Shown in pieces: positions 57,006-64,000 of a stretch of 64,000 nucleotides of DNA. The position numbers and the translations under genes are program-made. Below the pieces are notes generated by a model. That model saw only the letters and a program-made list of their open reading frames with translations. It was not told the origin of the DNA and ran no database searches. The stretch is from Agrococcus sp. SGAir0287 (lineage in GTDB: Bacteria; Actinomycetota; Actinomycetes; Actinomycetales; Microbacteriaceae). The DNA lies in contig NZ_CP027942.1 in the NCBI RefSeq assembly GCF_005484985.1, positions 2,418,001-2,482,000 on the forward strand, given 5' to 3'. Position 1 is the first letter of the stretch, and the number at the start of each line of letters is the position of its first letter.

Positions 57006-57841
57006 CCGCCGTGCTCGAGACGAAGGACCTCGTCGCCGGCTACCTGCCGGGCGTCAACATCCTCAACGGCTGCTCGATCGTCGCGAACGAAGGCGACCTC
57101 ATCGGCATCATCGGCCCGAACGGCGCCGGCAAGTCGACGCTGCTGAAGGCGATCTTCGGCCAGGTCAACGTGCGCGGCGGCTCGATCGTGCTGAACGGCG
57201 AGGAGATCACGGGCCTCAAGGCCGACCGGCTCGTCGGCAAGGGCGTCGGCATGGTGCCGCAGAACAACAACGTGTTCCCCTCGCTCACGATCGAGGAGAA
57301 CCTCGAGATGGGGCTCTTCCAGCAGCCGAGGATGTTCAAGGAGCGCTTCGAGTTCGTCGCAGGGCTCTTCCCCGAGCTCGCGAAGCGACGCAGGCAGCGC
57401 GCCGGATCGCTCTCGGGCGGCGAGCGGCAGATGGTCGCCATGGGCCGCGCGCTCATGATGGATCCGTCGGTGCTGCTGCTCGACGAGCCATCGGCCGGCC
57501 TCTCCCCCGTGCGCCAGGACGAGACGTTCCTGCGCGTCGCCGAGATCAACAAGCACGGCGTGACGATCGTCATGGTCGAGCAGAACGCGCGCCGCTGCCT
57601 GCAGATCGCGCACCGCGCGTACGTGCTCGACCAGGGCAGGGACGCGTACACGGGCTCGGGGCGCGAGATGCTCAACGACCCGAAGGTCGTCGAGCTGTAC
57701 CTCGGCACGCTCGCGACCGACGTCGAGGAGAAGGCGAAGACGTCGACGAACGCGATCGTCGTCGACTCGGGGGCGTCGGCGGAGCCGGGTGGTGCGGACG
57801 AGATCGCGGCGTCGTCGGAGCCTCGGGACGAGTCGAAGTAG
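57002..57841 (+). CDS. livF: LivF-type ABC ATPase
   Basis: A 279-residue ATPase with IGPNGAGKSTLLKAIFG, GMVPQNNNVFPSLTIEENLEMG, signature LSGGERQMVAMGRALM, Walker B VLLLDEPSAGLSP and MVEQNARRCLQIAHRAYVLDQGR, the standard LivF features. A Ser/Ala/Glu-rich tail of about 40 residues is added at the end. It is last in the livHMGF operon. The matching binding protein gene is on the other strand at 58745-59995. Confidence 0.94.
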   Translation: MTAVLETKDLVAGYLPGVNILNGCSIVANEGDLIGIIGPNGAGKSTLLKAIFGQVNVRGGSIVLNGEEITGLKADRLVGKGVGMVPQNNNVFPSLTIEENLEMGLFQQPRMFKERFEFVAGLFPELAKRRRQRAGSLSGGERQMVAMGRALMMDPSVLLLDEPSAGLSPVRQDETFLRVAEINKHGVTIVMVEQNARRCLQIAHRAYVLDQGRDAYTGSGREMLNDPKVVELYLGTLATDVEEKAKTSTNAIVVDSGASAEPGGADEIAASSEPRDESK

Positions 57842-57857
57842 GGTCTTCGGATCGAGC

Positions 57858-57889
57858 GGAGGCGTCGCACCTGCGGGTGCGGCGCCTCC
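57858..57889 (+). terminator. terminator of the livHMGF operon
   Basis: A 14-bp stem (57858-57871 with 57876-57889, one G-U pair) with a TGCG loop is followed by a short T-rich run (TTCGTTCT), 16 bases after the livF stop. Confidence 0.85.
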
Positions 57890-57923
57890 TTCGTTCTCCC
57901 GGGGTGGGCGGTCGGCGGGACGT

Positions 57924-58014
57924 CGCTCCTCAGCTCGGACGATGAGGGTGGGGCGCGGGGTCGCGGCCTGGCGGCCGTGACCCCGCGCCCCACCCTCATG
58001 ACTCGACACCCCGC
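57924..58014 (-). repeat. 91-bp hairpin element, copy C (reverse orientation)
   Basis: On the minus strand it reads GCGGGGTGTCGAGT, one base, a 27-bp stem (57942-57968 with 57973-57999 in plus coordinates, one wobble), a four-base loop, one base and GTCCGAGCTGAGGAGCG. The ends match copies A and B exactly. The outer half of the stem is different. Confidence 0.9.
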
Positions 58015-58202
58015 GACATCCCGTCGACCGCCCACCCCTCGCGTCCTCGAGGGCTGAGCGGTCTAGAGGATCCTGGACGAGCCGCACCGCTGGGGTGGGC
58101 GCTGCGCGCGCGTTCCGCCGACCGGCGTCGGCGCGCGGCCGTTCCCGACCTCGACGGTGCTCACCGAGGGACGCTCGCGCGCACCGCGGACGGCGAGGTG
58201 CG

Positions 58203-58370
58203 GGTCTCGTGACGGCTGCTCGCTGTGCTCGCGGCCTCCTCGACCAGCTGGGAGGGGGCAGAGCGACGACATCGCCGAATGAGGCTTCCCCTCGATCGGG
58301 ACGCTGCGCTCCCGCAGCCGGTCGAGGAGCGCGTGGGCTTGCGCCGCATGCGTCACGAGACCCGCGCACC
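58203..58370. repeat. inverted pair of REP-like elements, family D copies 4 and 5
   Basis: Copy 4 (58203-58251, leftward) and copy 5 (58317-58370, rightward) face away from each other across 65 bp. Their outer edges, GGTCTCGTGACG and CGTCACGAGACC, are exact complements. The surrounding non-coding sequence (58015-58202 and 58371-58527) shows no gene. Confidence 0.65.
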
Positions 58371-58527
58371 TCCGGAGCGCCGACCCGTGGTGACGCCCAC
58401 GCGGACCCGCGGAGGGCTGGGAACGGCCGCGCGAGGACGCCGGGTCGACGGACGCGCGCGCAGCGCCCCAACGATTCGGCGTTCGCTCCTCACCCGAGAC
58501 GGAGGGACGGCGGTGCGCGGAGATGGC

Positions 58528-58618
58528 GCGGGGTGTCGAGTTATGGGGAAGGGAGGAGGGGGTGCGGCCGCTAGGCCGCATCCCCTCCTCCCTTCCCCAT
58601 TGTCTGAGCTGAGGAGCG
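58528..58618 (+). repeat. 91-bp hairpin element, copy B
   Basis: GCGGGGTGTCGAGT (58528-58541), one base, a 27-bp stem (58543-58569 with 58574-58600, one G-U pair), a GCTA loop, one base, then GTCTGAGCTGAGGAGCG. It is oriented opposite to copy C, 513 bp away. Confidence 0.9.
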
Positions 58619-58679
58619 CCATCGCCGTGCACCGCCGACCCGGTCATGGCAGACGAACCCCCGCACGACACCGGAACAG

Positions 58680-58713
58680 CAGAAGGACCCCGGATGACTC
58701 CGGGGCCCTTCTG
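58680..58713 (-). terminator. terminator of livK
   Basis: A 15-bp stem (58680-58694 with 58699-58713, one mismatch) with a TGAC loop begins 31 bases beyond the livK stop. Confidence 0.8.
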
Positions 58714-58744
58714 GTGTGCTGTGGATTCGGAAGGCCCGAACCGA

Positions 58745-59995
58745 CTACTCGTTCAGCGAGCCGAACTCCGTGGTGAGCAGCGTGTAGCGGTTGTCGGCAC
58801 CGTACTGGTAGATGCCGATGTACGCCTCGGTCGGGTCGCCGTTGTCATCGAACTCGATGGGTCCGGAGACGCCGTCGTAGTCGATGTCCTCGCCGTCCGC
58901 GATGAGCTGCAGGCACTCGGCGACGTCGGTGCACTTCGTGCCGCCCTCCGAGACCGACTGCATGTTGTCGCGGATGGTCTCGGGGTCGGTCGAGCCGCCC
59001 TGCGCGGCCGCGAGGGCCGCGAGGATGACCGCGTCGTACGACTCGGGAGCGTACGAGAAGTCGGTCAGCGAGTCGTCGATCTCGAGGAGGCGGTCCTGGA
59101 AGGTGTCGTCGGCGGGGTTGCCGGGCAGCGTGCCCTTGGCGCCCTCGAGCGTGCCCTCCGGGAACTCGTACGAGTTGGAGAGGTTGCCGTCGACGAAGTA
59201 CACCTGGCTGGCCGCGTATCCCTGCGTCGAGACGAGCTCGGGGATGATGTTCGCCGTCTCCTCGAACGCGAGGATGCCGATCGCGTCGGGGCTCGCGGCG
59301 AGGATCTCCGACACCTGCGACGAGAAGTTCGTGTCGCCCGGGTTGTACGAGACGGAGGCGACCACCGAGCCGCCGCCGGCCTCGACGGCTGCGCCGGCGT
59401 TGTCCGCCAGGCCGATGCCGTAGGGGTCGTTGATGTAGAGGAACGCCACGTTGGCGGCGCCGTCGTTCACCATGAGGTTGCCGAGCACGCGACCCTGGAG
59501 CACGTCCGAGGGGGCGGTGCGCCAGTAGTAGCCGTCGTCGTCGTAGGTCGAGAAGTCGGGCGACGTGTTCGCCGGCGAGATCTGCACGATGCCCGCGTCG
59601 ACGAACTGGTCGATGAACGTGAACGACACGCCCGACGAGGCGGCGCCGATGACGACGGACGCGCCGGCGTCGACGAGCTGGCCGGCCGACTGGATGGCGA
59701 TGTCGGTCGTCGTGTCGCCCGAGTCGGTGTCGATCTGCTCGATGTCGAACGGGAAGTCGGCGGCCTCGAGGTCGGCGACGGCGAGGTCGACGCCTGCGAA
59801 CTCGGGCGGGCCGAGGAAGGCGAGGTTGCCGGTCTGGGGCAGGATCGTGCCGACGATGAACGGGTCGTCGCTCGGCGCGTCGCTCTCGCCACCGGCGCCG
59901 CCCCCGGTGGAGCAGGCGGCGAGCACGACGATGCCCGCGGTGGATGCAGCGAGCAGCGCGGCGCGGCGCGAACGCTGGTGAAGGGATGCCTTCAT
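58745..59995 (-). CDS. livK: branched-chain amino acid/amide ABC substrate-binding lipoprotein
   Basis: A 416-residue receptor. Signal peptide with lipobox LAAC (Cys28), then a Gly/Ser linker. The type I periplasmic fold follows: FIVGTILPQTGNLAFLGPPEFAGVDLAVADLEAA, VIGAASSGVSFTFIDQFVDAGIVQISPANTSPDFS, and a C-terminal half with CTDVAECLQL, a likely disulfide. Specificity for Leu/Ile/Val is not proven; amides, urea or aromatic compounds are also carried by this class. It has its own promoter (TAGGGT near 60048-60053) and a GAGGAG ribosome-binding site. It is convergent with livHMGF across a repeat-rich gap. Confidence 0.92.
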   Translation of the reverse strand: MKASLHQRSRRAALLAASTAGIVVLAACSTGGGAGGESDAPSDDPFIVGTILPQTGNLAFLGPPEFAGVDLAVADLEAADFPFDIEQIDTDSGDTTTDIAIQSAGQLVDAGASVVIGAASSGVSFTFIDQFVDAGIVQISPANTSPDFSTYDDDGYYWRTAPSDVLQGRVLGNLMVNDGAANVAFLYINDPYGIGLADNAGAAVEAGGGSVVASVSYNPGDTNFSSQVSEILAASPDAIGILAFEETANIIPELVSTQGYAASQVYFVDGNLSNSYEFPEGTLEGAKGTLPGNPADDTFQDRLLEIDDSLTDFSYAPESYDAVILAALAAAQGGSTDPETIRDNMQSVSEGGTKCTDVAECLQLIADGEDIDYDGVSGPIEFDDNGDPTEAYIGIYQYGADNRYTLLTTEFGSLNE

Positions 59996-60158
59996 GGTGC
60001 TCCTCAGGAGTCCTCAGGGTACGCCCGGCCACGCCGGGTTGCCGTCAACCCTAGGCGCGCACGGAAGCGAAGAACGCTCGATTTCGTGACGAACGTGTAA
60101 CGGTCTGGTCGCGGTTCGATCACGGCTCCTGCACCGTGCGTCGCACCGCGAGGACGCG

Positions 60159-61082
60159 TCAGGGCGCGGGCGCAGGCACCGCCGGCGAGCGGCGTCGACG
60201 ACCCTCGGCGACGACGAGGTCGACCATGAGCACGGCGAGCGAGAGCCACACGAGTCCGAAGCCGATCAGTCGCTCGGGCGGCATCGGCTCGCCCATGACG
60301 AGCCAGCCGAAGAGGAGGGAGAGGATCGGCGCGAGGTACTGCGTGAAGCCGAGCGTCGTGAGCGAGACGCGACGGGCCGCCGCCGAGAACAGCATGAGCG
60401 GCACGGCCGTGACGACGCCGAAGCCGACGACGGCGAGCTGCACGAGCGGCGGGACGTCGAGGATCGTCGGCCCCGCGACGATCGTGGAGACGACGAGCAT
60501 TCCGATCGCGAACGGCACGGTGGCTGCGGTCTCGAGCGTGAACCCCGTGATCGCGTCGACGCGGGCGCCGACCTGCTTCTTGAGCAGGCCGTAGACGGAG
60601 AAGGCGAGCGCGAGCAGGATCGCGATCCACGGGAACGAGCGGTAGGCGACGACGAGCACGACGACGGCGACGACGCTGATGCCCACCGCCACCCACTGCG
60701 CCGGTCGCAGGCGCTCGTGCAGCACGACGACGGCGAGCACGATCGACAGGATCGGGTTCAGGAAGTAGCCGAGGCTCGTCTCGATGATGTGGCCGGAGAG
60801 GACGGCGTAGGCGAAGACCGTCCAGTTCACGAGGATCGCGAGGCCGGAGGCGCCGAGCGCCAGGAGCGAGCGCCGGTCGCGCAGCACCGCGCAGAGGGCG
60901 CCCCAGCCGCGCACGGCGGTGACGATGAGCGCGGCGACGACGACGGACGCCAGCACGCGCCAGCCGACGAGCTCGATTGCGGCGACGCCCTGCATGAGCA
61001 CGACGTACGCAGGCACGACGCCCCACACGGCGTATGCGCCCACCGCGAGCGCCAGCCCGCGCCCCGACTCCGTCGTCCTCAT
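60159..61082 (-). CDS. rarD: RarD/EamA-family transporter
   Basis: A 307-residue exporter-like protein with ten helices and two EamA repeats. ALAVGAYAVWGVVPAYVVLMQGVAAIELVGWRVLAS, NWTVFAYAVLSGHIIETSLGYFLNPILSIVLAVVVLHERLRPAQWVAV and LTTLGFTQYLAPILSLLFGWLVMGEPM are the RarD signatures. The substrate is unknown (related proteins export amino acids or drugs). The ATG at 61082 is chosen over one nine codons upstream because GGGGAG lies just before it. Confidence 0.9.
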   Translation of the reverse strand: MRTTESGRGLALAVGAYAVWGVVPAYVVLMQGVAAIELVGWRVLASVVVAALIVTAVRGWGALCAVLRDRRSLLALGASGLAILVNWTVFAYAVLSGHIIETSLGYFLNPILSIVLAVVVLHERLRPAQWVAVGISVVAVVVLVVAYRSFPWIAILLALAFSVYGLLKKQVGARVDAITGFTLETAATVPFAIGMLVVSTIVAGPTILDVPPLVQLAVVGFGVVTAVPLMLFSAAARRVSLTTLGFTQYLAPILSLLFGWLVMGEPMPPERLIGFGLVWLSLAVLMVDLVVAEGRRRRSPAVPAPAP

Positions 61083-61116
61083 CGTCTCCCCATCCTCACG
61101 CATGCCCATGGACGCA

Positions 61117-61150
61117 GCGACGGCGGCACCCCATCGGGTGCCGCCGTCGC
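61117..61150 (-). terminator. terminator of groES
   Basis: A perfect 15-bp inverted repeat (61117-61131 with 61136-61150) with a four-base loop begins 17 bases beyond the groES stop. Confidence 0.85.
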
Positions 61151-61167
61151 GGATGCGTGGCGTCGCG

Positions 61168-61464
61168 TCAGCGCACGACCACCGCGAGCACGTCGCGAGC
61201 CGACAGCACGAGGAACTCCTCGCCGCCGAACTTCACCTCCGTGCCGCCGTACTTCGAGTAGATGACCCGGTCGCCCTCGGCGACGTCGACGGGCACGCGG
61301 TTGCCGTTGTCGTCGACACGGCCGGGGCCCACGGCCACGACCTCGCCCTCCTGGGGCTTCTCCTTGGCGGTGTCCGGGATGACGAGACCGCTGGCAGTCG
61401 TCGTCTCCGCCTCGACCTGGCGGATGACGATGCGGTCCTCGAGCGGCTTGATGGAGACCGACAC
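61168..61464 (-). CDS. groES: co-chaperonin GroES
   Basis: The 98-residue Gro[49 protein letters not shown] (mobile loop included), [32 protein letters not shown]. No groEL follows: a terminator and then rarD come next, so groEL must be elsewhere, as is common in actinobacteria. The GTG at 61464 has AAAGAGG seven bases upstream. Two CIRCE operators lie just upstream, so HrcA heat-shock repression is expected. Confidence 0.96.
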   Translation of the reverse strand: MSVSIKPLEDRIVIRQVEAETTTASGLVIPDTAKEKPQEGEVVAVGPGRVDDNGNRVPVDVAEGDRVIYSKYGGTEVKFGGEEFLVLSARDVLAVVVR

Positions 61465-61495
61465 GGTTGCCTCTTTCCTCAGTCGGATGTCTTCG

Positions 61496-61522
61496 TTGGC
61501 AGTCGACGGTGTCGAGTGCCAG
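61496..61522 (-). promoter_or_regulatory. CIRCE operator 1 (HrcA site)
   Basis: TTGGCAGTC, nine bases, GAGTGCCAG: an inverted repeat matching the CIRCE form TTAGCACTC-N9-GAGTGCTAA with a few changes. It lies 31 bases upstream of groES. Confidence 0.8.
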
Positions 61523-61541
61523 AACGACTGTACGCGAGCGG

Positions 61542-61568
61542 CTGGCACCTGGGCAACATGAGTGCCAA
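61542..61568. promoter_or_regulatory. CIRCE operator 2 (HrcA site)
   Basis: CTGGCACCT, nine bases, GAGTGCCAA. The right arm is close to consensus and the left arm is degenerate. It lies between groES and the divergent methyltransferase gene, 43 bases before the latter, so it could affect both. Confidence 0.65.
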
Positions 61569-61611
61569 CTCGGAGGCCGATCCGGGTGGCGGCGGCTGCT
61601 TGGATGGTGGG

Positions 61612-62790
61612 ATGGATGCCGCCGCCCTGCGTCTGCTGCTCTCGCGCGACGGGCTCGCGCTGCTCGACGAGGTGTCGGCGACGCTCGACGACCTCGGCGG
61701 CGCCGTGCAGGCGGTGCAGTCGCTGCGCCGCCGCGGGCACGACCCGGCGCTCGTCGCCGCCGTGCTGACCCAGGCTCGGCTCCGTCGGCGGGGCGCGGCG
61801 AAGTTCGGCCCGTTCGCAGCCTCGATGCTCTTCACGGAGGCCGGGCTCGAGCAGGCGACGCGCCTGCGGGTCGCGGCGGTCCATGCGGGGCGCATGCGCG
61901 ATGCGGGCGTGGCCTCCGTCGCCGACCTCGGCTGCGGCATCGGCGGCGACGCGATGGCGATCGCCGCGACCGGCTGCACGGTGCGCGCGGTGGATGCGGA
62001 CGAGGTGACCGCGGCGGTCGCCGGGTTCAACCTCGCACCGCTGCCCGAGGCGACCGTCGTGCACGGCCGCGCGGAGGACGCGGACCTTCGGGACGTGGAC
62101 GCGATCTGGGCCGACCCGGCTCGCCGCGACGCGACGGGTCGGCGGCTGCCGGTCGAGGCGTGGTCGCCGTCGCTGCCGTGGCTCCTGTCGCTGGCCGACG
62201 AGCGGCCGATGGGCGTGAAGCTCGGACCCGCGATCGACCACGAGCACCTGCCCGCCGACGGCGAGGCGCAGTGGGTGACGGTCGACGGCGAGACGGTGGA
62301 GGCCGTGGCGTGGACGGGGTCGCTCGCGCGTCCGGGCGTGCGCACCTCGGCGATCGTGCTCGACGACGCCGGGGCGCACGAGCTCGCGGGCTCCCCCGAC
62401 GAGGATGCCGTCGACGTGCGCGCGCTCGGCGCCTGGCTGCACGAGCCGGCCGGCGCCGTCATCCGCGCGCGGCTCATCGGCGCCGTGGCGGCCGAGATCG
62501 ACGCGGGGCTCGTGAGCGAGCGCATCGCCTACCTCACGACCGACGCGGACGTCGTGAGCCCCTTCACGCAGCGCTTCCGCGTGGTCGCGACGATGCCGCT
62601 CGACGAGCGCGCCATCCAGCGCGAGCTCCGGGCGCGCGGCATCGGGACGCTCGAGGTGAAGAAGCGCGGCGCCGACGTCGACCCCGACCGGCTGCGTCGG
62701 CGCCTGCGGCTCGCGGGCGACGGCGCCGCGACGCTGCTCGCGACGCGCGTCGACGGCAGGCACCGCGCGATCCTCGCCGAGCGCGCCTGA
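61612..62790 (+). CDS. class I SAM-dependent methyltransferase with THUMP-like C-terminus
   Basis: A 392-residue protein. After a helical N-terminus (about 1-75) comes a Rossmann methyltransferase core: [34 protein letters not shown] (SAM motif I), then [15 protein letters not shown], resembling the DPPR/NPPY-type motif. The last 80 residues ([47 protein letters not shown]) match the THUMP-like domain that follows this methyltransferase in many actinobacteria, suggesting an RNA substrate. TTGGAT six bases before the ATG suits a leaderless start. It is divergent from groES. Confidence 0.85.
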   Translation: MDAAALRLLLSRDGLALLDEVSATLDDLGGAVQAVQSLRRRGHDPALVAAVLTQARLRRRGAAKFGPFAASMLFTEAGLEQATRLRVAAVHAGRMRDAGVASVADLGCGIGGDAMAIAATGCTVRAVDADEVTAAVAGFNLAPLPEATVVHGRAEDADLRDVDAIWADPARRDATGRRLPVEAWSPSLPWLLSLADERPMGVKLGPAIDHEHLPADGEAQWVTVDGETVEAVAWTGSLARPGVRTSAIVLDDAGAHELAGSPDEDAVDVRALGAWLHEPAGAVIRARLIGAVAAEIDAGLVSERIAYLTTDADVVSPFTQRFRVVATMPLDERAIQRELRARGIGTLEVKKRGADVDPDRLRRRLRLAGDGAATLLATRVDGRHRAILAERA

Positions 62791-62810
62791 GCCGTCGTCG
62801 GCGACGGACG

Positions 62811-62843
62811 CACGAACGCCCCGCGGATCGCGGGGCGTTCGTG
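62811..62843. terminator. bidirectional terminator between the methyltransferase and YGQ-protein genes
   Basis: A perfect 15-bp inverted repeat (CACGAACGCCCCGCG with its complement) around a three-base loop, between convergent genes. Confidence 0.88.
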
Positions 62844-62855
62844 CTGCGGGGTCGG

Positions 62856-63914
62856 CTAGAAGGAGCCGCCGCTGGCGAACCACGGCAGCCAGATCACCGC
62901 GTAGACGATCGTGATGATGATGGCCACGACCAGCAGCACGCCGCTGCCGATCGTCGCGATGAGGCCCCACGGCTTGTTCTGCGGTGCGCGGCGCATGCTC
63001 ATGACGCCCGTGACGATGCCGCCGATGAGCGGCAGGCCCGCGATCGGCGCGAAGAGGATCGTGAGCAGGAGGCCGACGCCCGTGAGCACGATCGCGGTGA
63101 TCGTGATGCCCGTGAGCTTGCCGCGCGGTGCCTTCGCGGGCTGCGCGCCGTACTGCTGCTGGCCGTACTGGCCGTAGCCGGCCTGCTGGCCGTACTGCTG
63201 CTGGCCGTAGCCCGGCTGCTGCTGCGCGTAGGCGGGCGCCGACGACGACTGCTGGCCGTACGACGGGGTCGACTGCTGGCCGTACTGCTGCTGGCCGTAG
63301 GCGGGCGCCGACGACGGCTGGCCGTAGGACGGGGTCGACTGGCCGTACGAGGGCTGCTGCTGCGAGGGCTGACCCCACGACTGGTCGGACTGCTGCGCGG
63401 GCTGCCCCCACGACTGCTGCTGGTCGGACGACTGCGCCTGGCCCCACGCGGGCGCCTGCTGCTCGGACTGCGACGACTGCCCGTAGGCGGCCGACGACTG
63501 GCCGTACGACGGCGTCTGCTCCGACTGACCGTACGAGGGCGTGGCGGACTGGTCCGACGACTGGCCGTACGACGTGGCGGACTGGTCCGACGACTGGCCG
63601 TACGACGTGGCGGACTGCTCCGACTGGCCGTACGACGGAGTCTGCTCCGACTGGCCGTACGACGGCGTGGCGGACTGCTCCGACGACTGGTCGTACGACG
63701 GCGCCGCGGGCTGCTCGGCGGCGGGCTGCCCCCAGGGCTGCGCCTGCTGGTCGCCGGTGGCCTGGGGCTGCTGCGTGGCGGGCTGTCCCCACGATCCCGA
63801 CTGCTCGGGCTGCTGCGCCTCCTGTCCGGCGCTCGACGCGGATGCGGACTGCTCGGTGCTCTCGGACGGCGCGAAGCGTCGCTCGTCGCCCTGCTGCGGG
63901 AACTGGTCGCTCAT
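62856..63914 (-). CDS. DUF4190-like membrane protein with a FUS-like YGQ low-complexity domain
   Basis: A 352-residue protein. Residues 1-255 are a disordered Gln/Ser/Gly/Tyr/Pro-rich tail with about sixteen YGQ motifs (for example [11 protein letters not shown] repeated and PSYGQSEQ repeated), strikingly like the prion-like domain of human FUS. A short basic stretch (AKAPRGK) leads to two helices ([46 protein letters not shown]) with the loop [11 protein letters not shown], the DUF4190 pattern. The tail should be cytoplasmic by the positive-inside rule. DNA-level 33-bp exact tandem repeats (63541-63606) show recent expansion. The function is unknown. Confidence 0.78.
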   Translation of the reverse strand: MSDQFPQQGDERRFAPSESTEQSASASSAGQEAQQPEQSGSWGQPATQQPQATGDQQAQPWGQPAAEQPAAPSYDQSSEQSATPSYGQSEQTPSYGQSEQSATSYGQSSDQSATSYGQSSDQSATPSYGQSEQTPSYGQSSAAYGQSSQSEQQAPAWGQAQSSDQQQSWGQPAQQSDQSWGQPSQQQPSYGQSTPSYGQPSSAPAYGQQQYGQQSTPSYGQQSSSAPAYAQQQPGYGQQQYGQQAGYGQYGQQQYGAQPAKAPRGKLTGITITAIVLTGVGLLLTILFAPIAGLPLIGGIVTGVMSMRRAPQNKPWGLIATIGSGVLLVVAIIITIVYAVIWLPWFASGGSF

Positions 63915-64000
63915 GGTCCCTCCTGGGATGCTCGCCTGCGTCGGCAGGCTCGGGTGGCGGTCGCGAGACGCGGTGCGACGCGCGGGCTCACGCTATCGCA
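63915..64000. other. upstream region of the YGQ-protein gene
   Basis: Contains an AGGAGG-like ribosome-binding site just before the start at 63914 and presumably the promoter. No gene is seen before the window ends. Confidence 0.4.

Noticed and set aside
58203-58370. REP-like inverted pair as the ends of an insertion sequence
   Set aside because: Only 65 bp lie between the copies and there is no transposase gene anywhere in the window.

Overview
This is a very GC-rich (about 70% or more) chromosomal segment from an actinobacterium, most likely a member of the Microbacteriaceae. The support is the gene content (monomeric NADP isocitrate dehydrogenase, GuaB3, DUF6350, DUF7882 and DUF3817 proteins, an ECF42-type sigma factor with its DGPF partner), the heavy use of GTG starts, the many 4-bp GTGA/ATGA overlaps, and the frequent leaderless promoters with a TANNNT box 6-8 bases before the start codon. 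No rRNA, tRNA, CRISPR array, prophage or insertion sequence was recognised.

Layout. 1-4160: half of a heterodimeric multidrug ABC exporter with an apparent 15-codon leader peptide, and an LPQTG surface protein. 4190-16314: purH-purN-DUF6350, isocitrate dehydrogenase, a repeat-flanked DUF559/AbiEi-type gene, a lipoprotein, sucCD, a VIT1-type transporter, a VOC protein and a TetR regulator. 16342-25675: the TetR operator and its metallo-hydrolase, a PLP decarboxylase, a PQQ-type sugar dehydrogenase, and a CitA/CitB-like two-component system divergent from tctCBA. 25731-34445: pdxH, pcrA, a GDPD, a Bax-inhibitor-1 protein, a coupled cluster of small genes and an unusual SDR. 34529-39403: tandem and palindromic repeats, an ECF42/DGPF pair, a GNAT protein, a BASS transporter and a decayed second DGPF gene. 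39435-53549: guaA, DUF3817, SURF1, two surface-polysaccharide genes, glpD, guaB3, a DUF4097/PadR operon, a second repeat-flanked nuclease-like gene and guaB. 53706-59995: a branched-chain amino-acid type ABC system (livHMGF plus a separate livK) with a 900-bp repeat-packed gap. 60159-64000: rarD, groES with two CIRCE operators, a methyltransferase and a membrane protein with a FUS-like YGQ tail.

Functional themes. Purine synthesis recurs (purN, purH, guaA, guaB, guaB3), as does central carbon metabolism (icd, sucCD, tricarboxylate uptake). Several regulators sit beside matching palindromes: TetR at 16342-16380, a PadR-type pair at 50597-50634 and HrcA/CIRCE at 61496-61568.

The most novel material is non-coding. 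First, three 91-bp elements (39313-39403, 57924-58014, 58528-58618) have identical ends and geometry, a 27-bp stem and a 4-base loop, but largely different stem sequences whose pairing is preserved. Second, two DUF559/AbiEi-type nuclease-like genes are each bracketed by their own pair of related repeats, resembling a REP-plus-nuclease unit.
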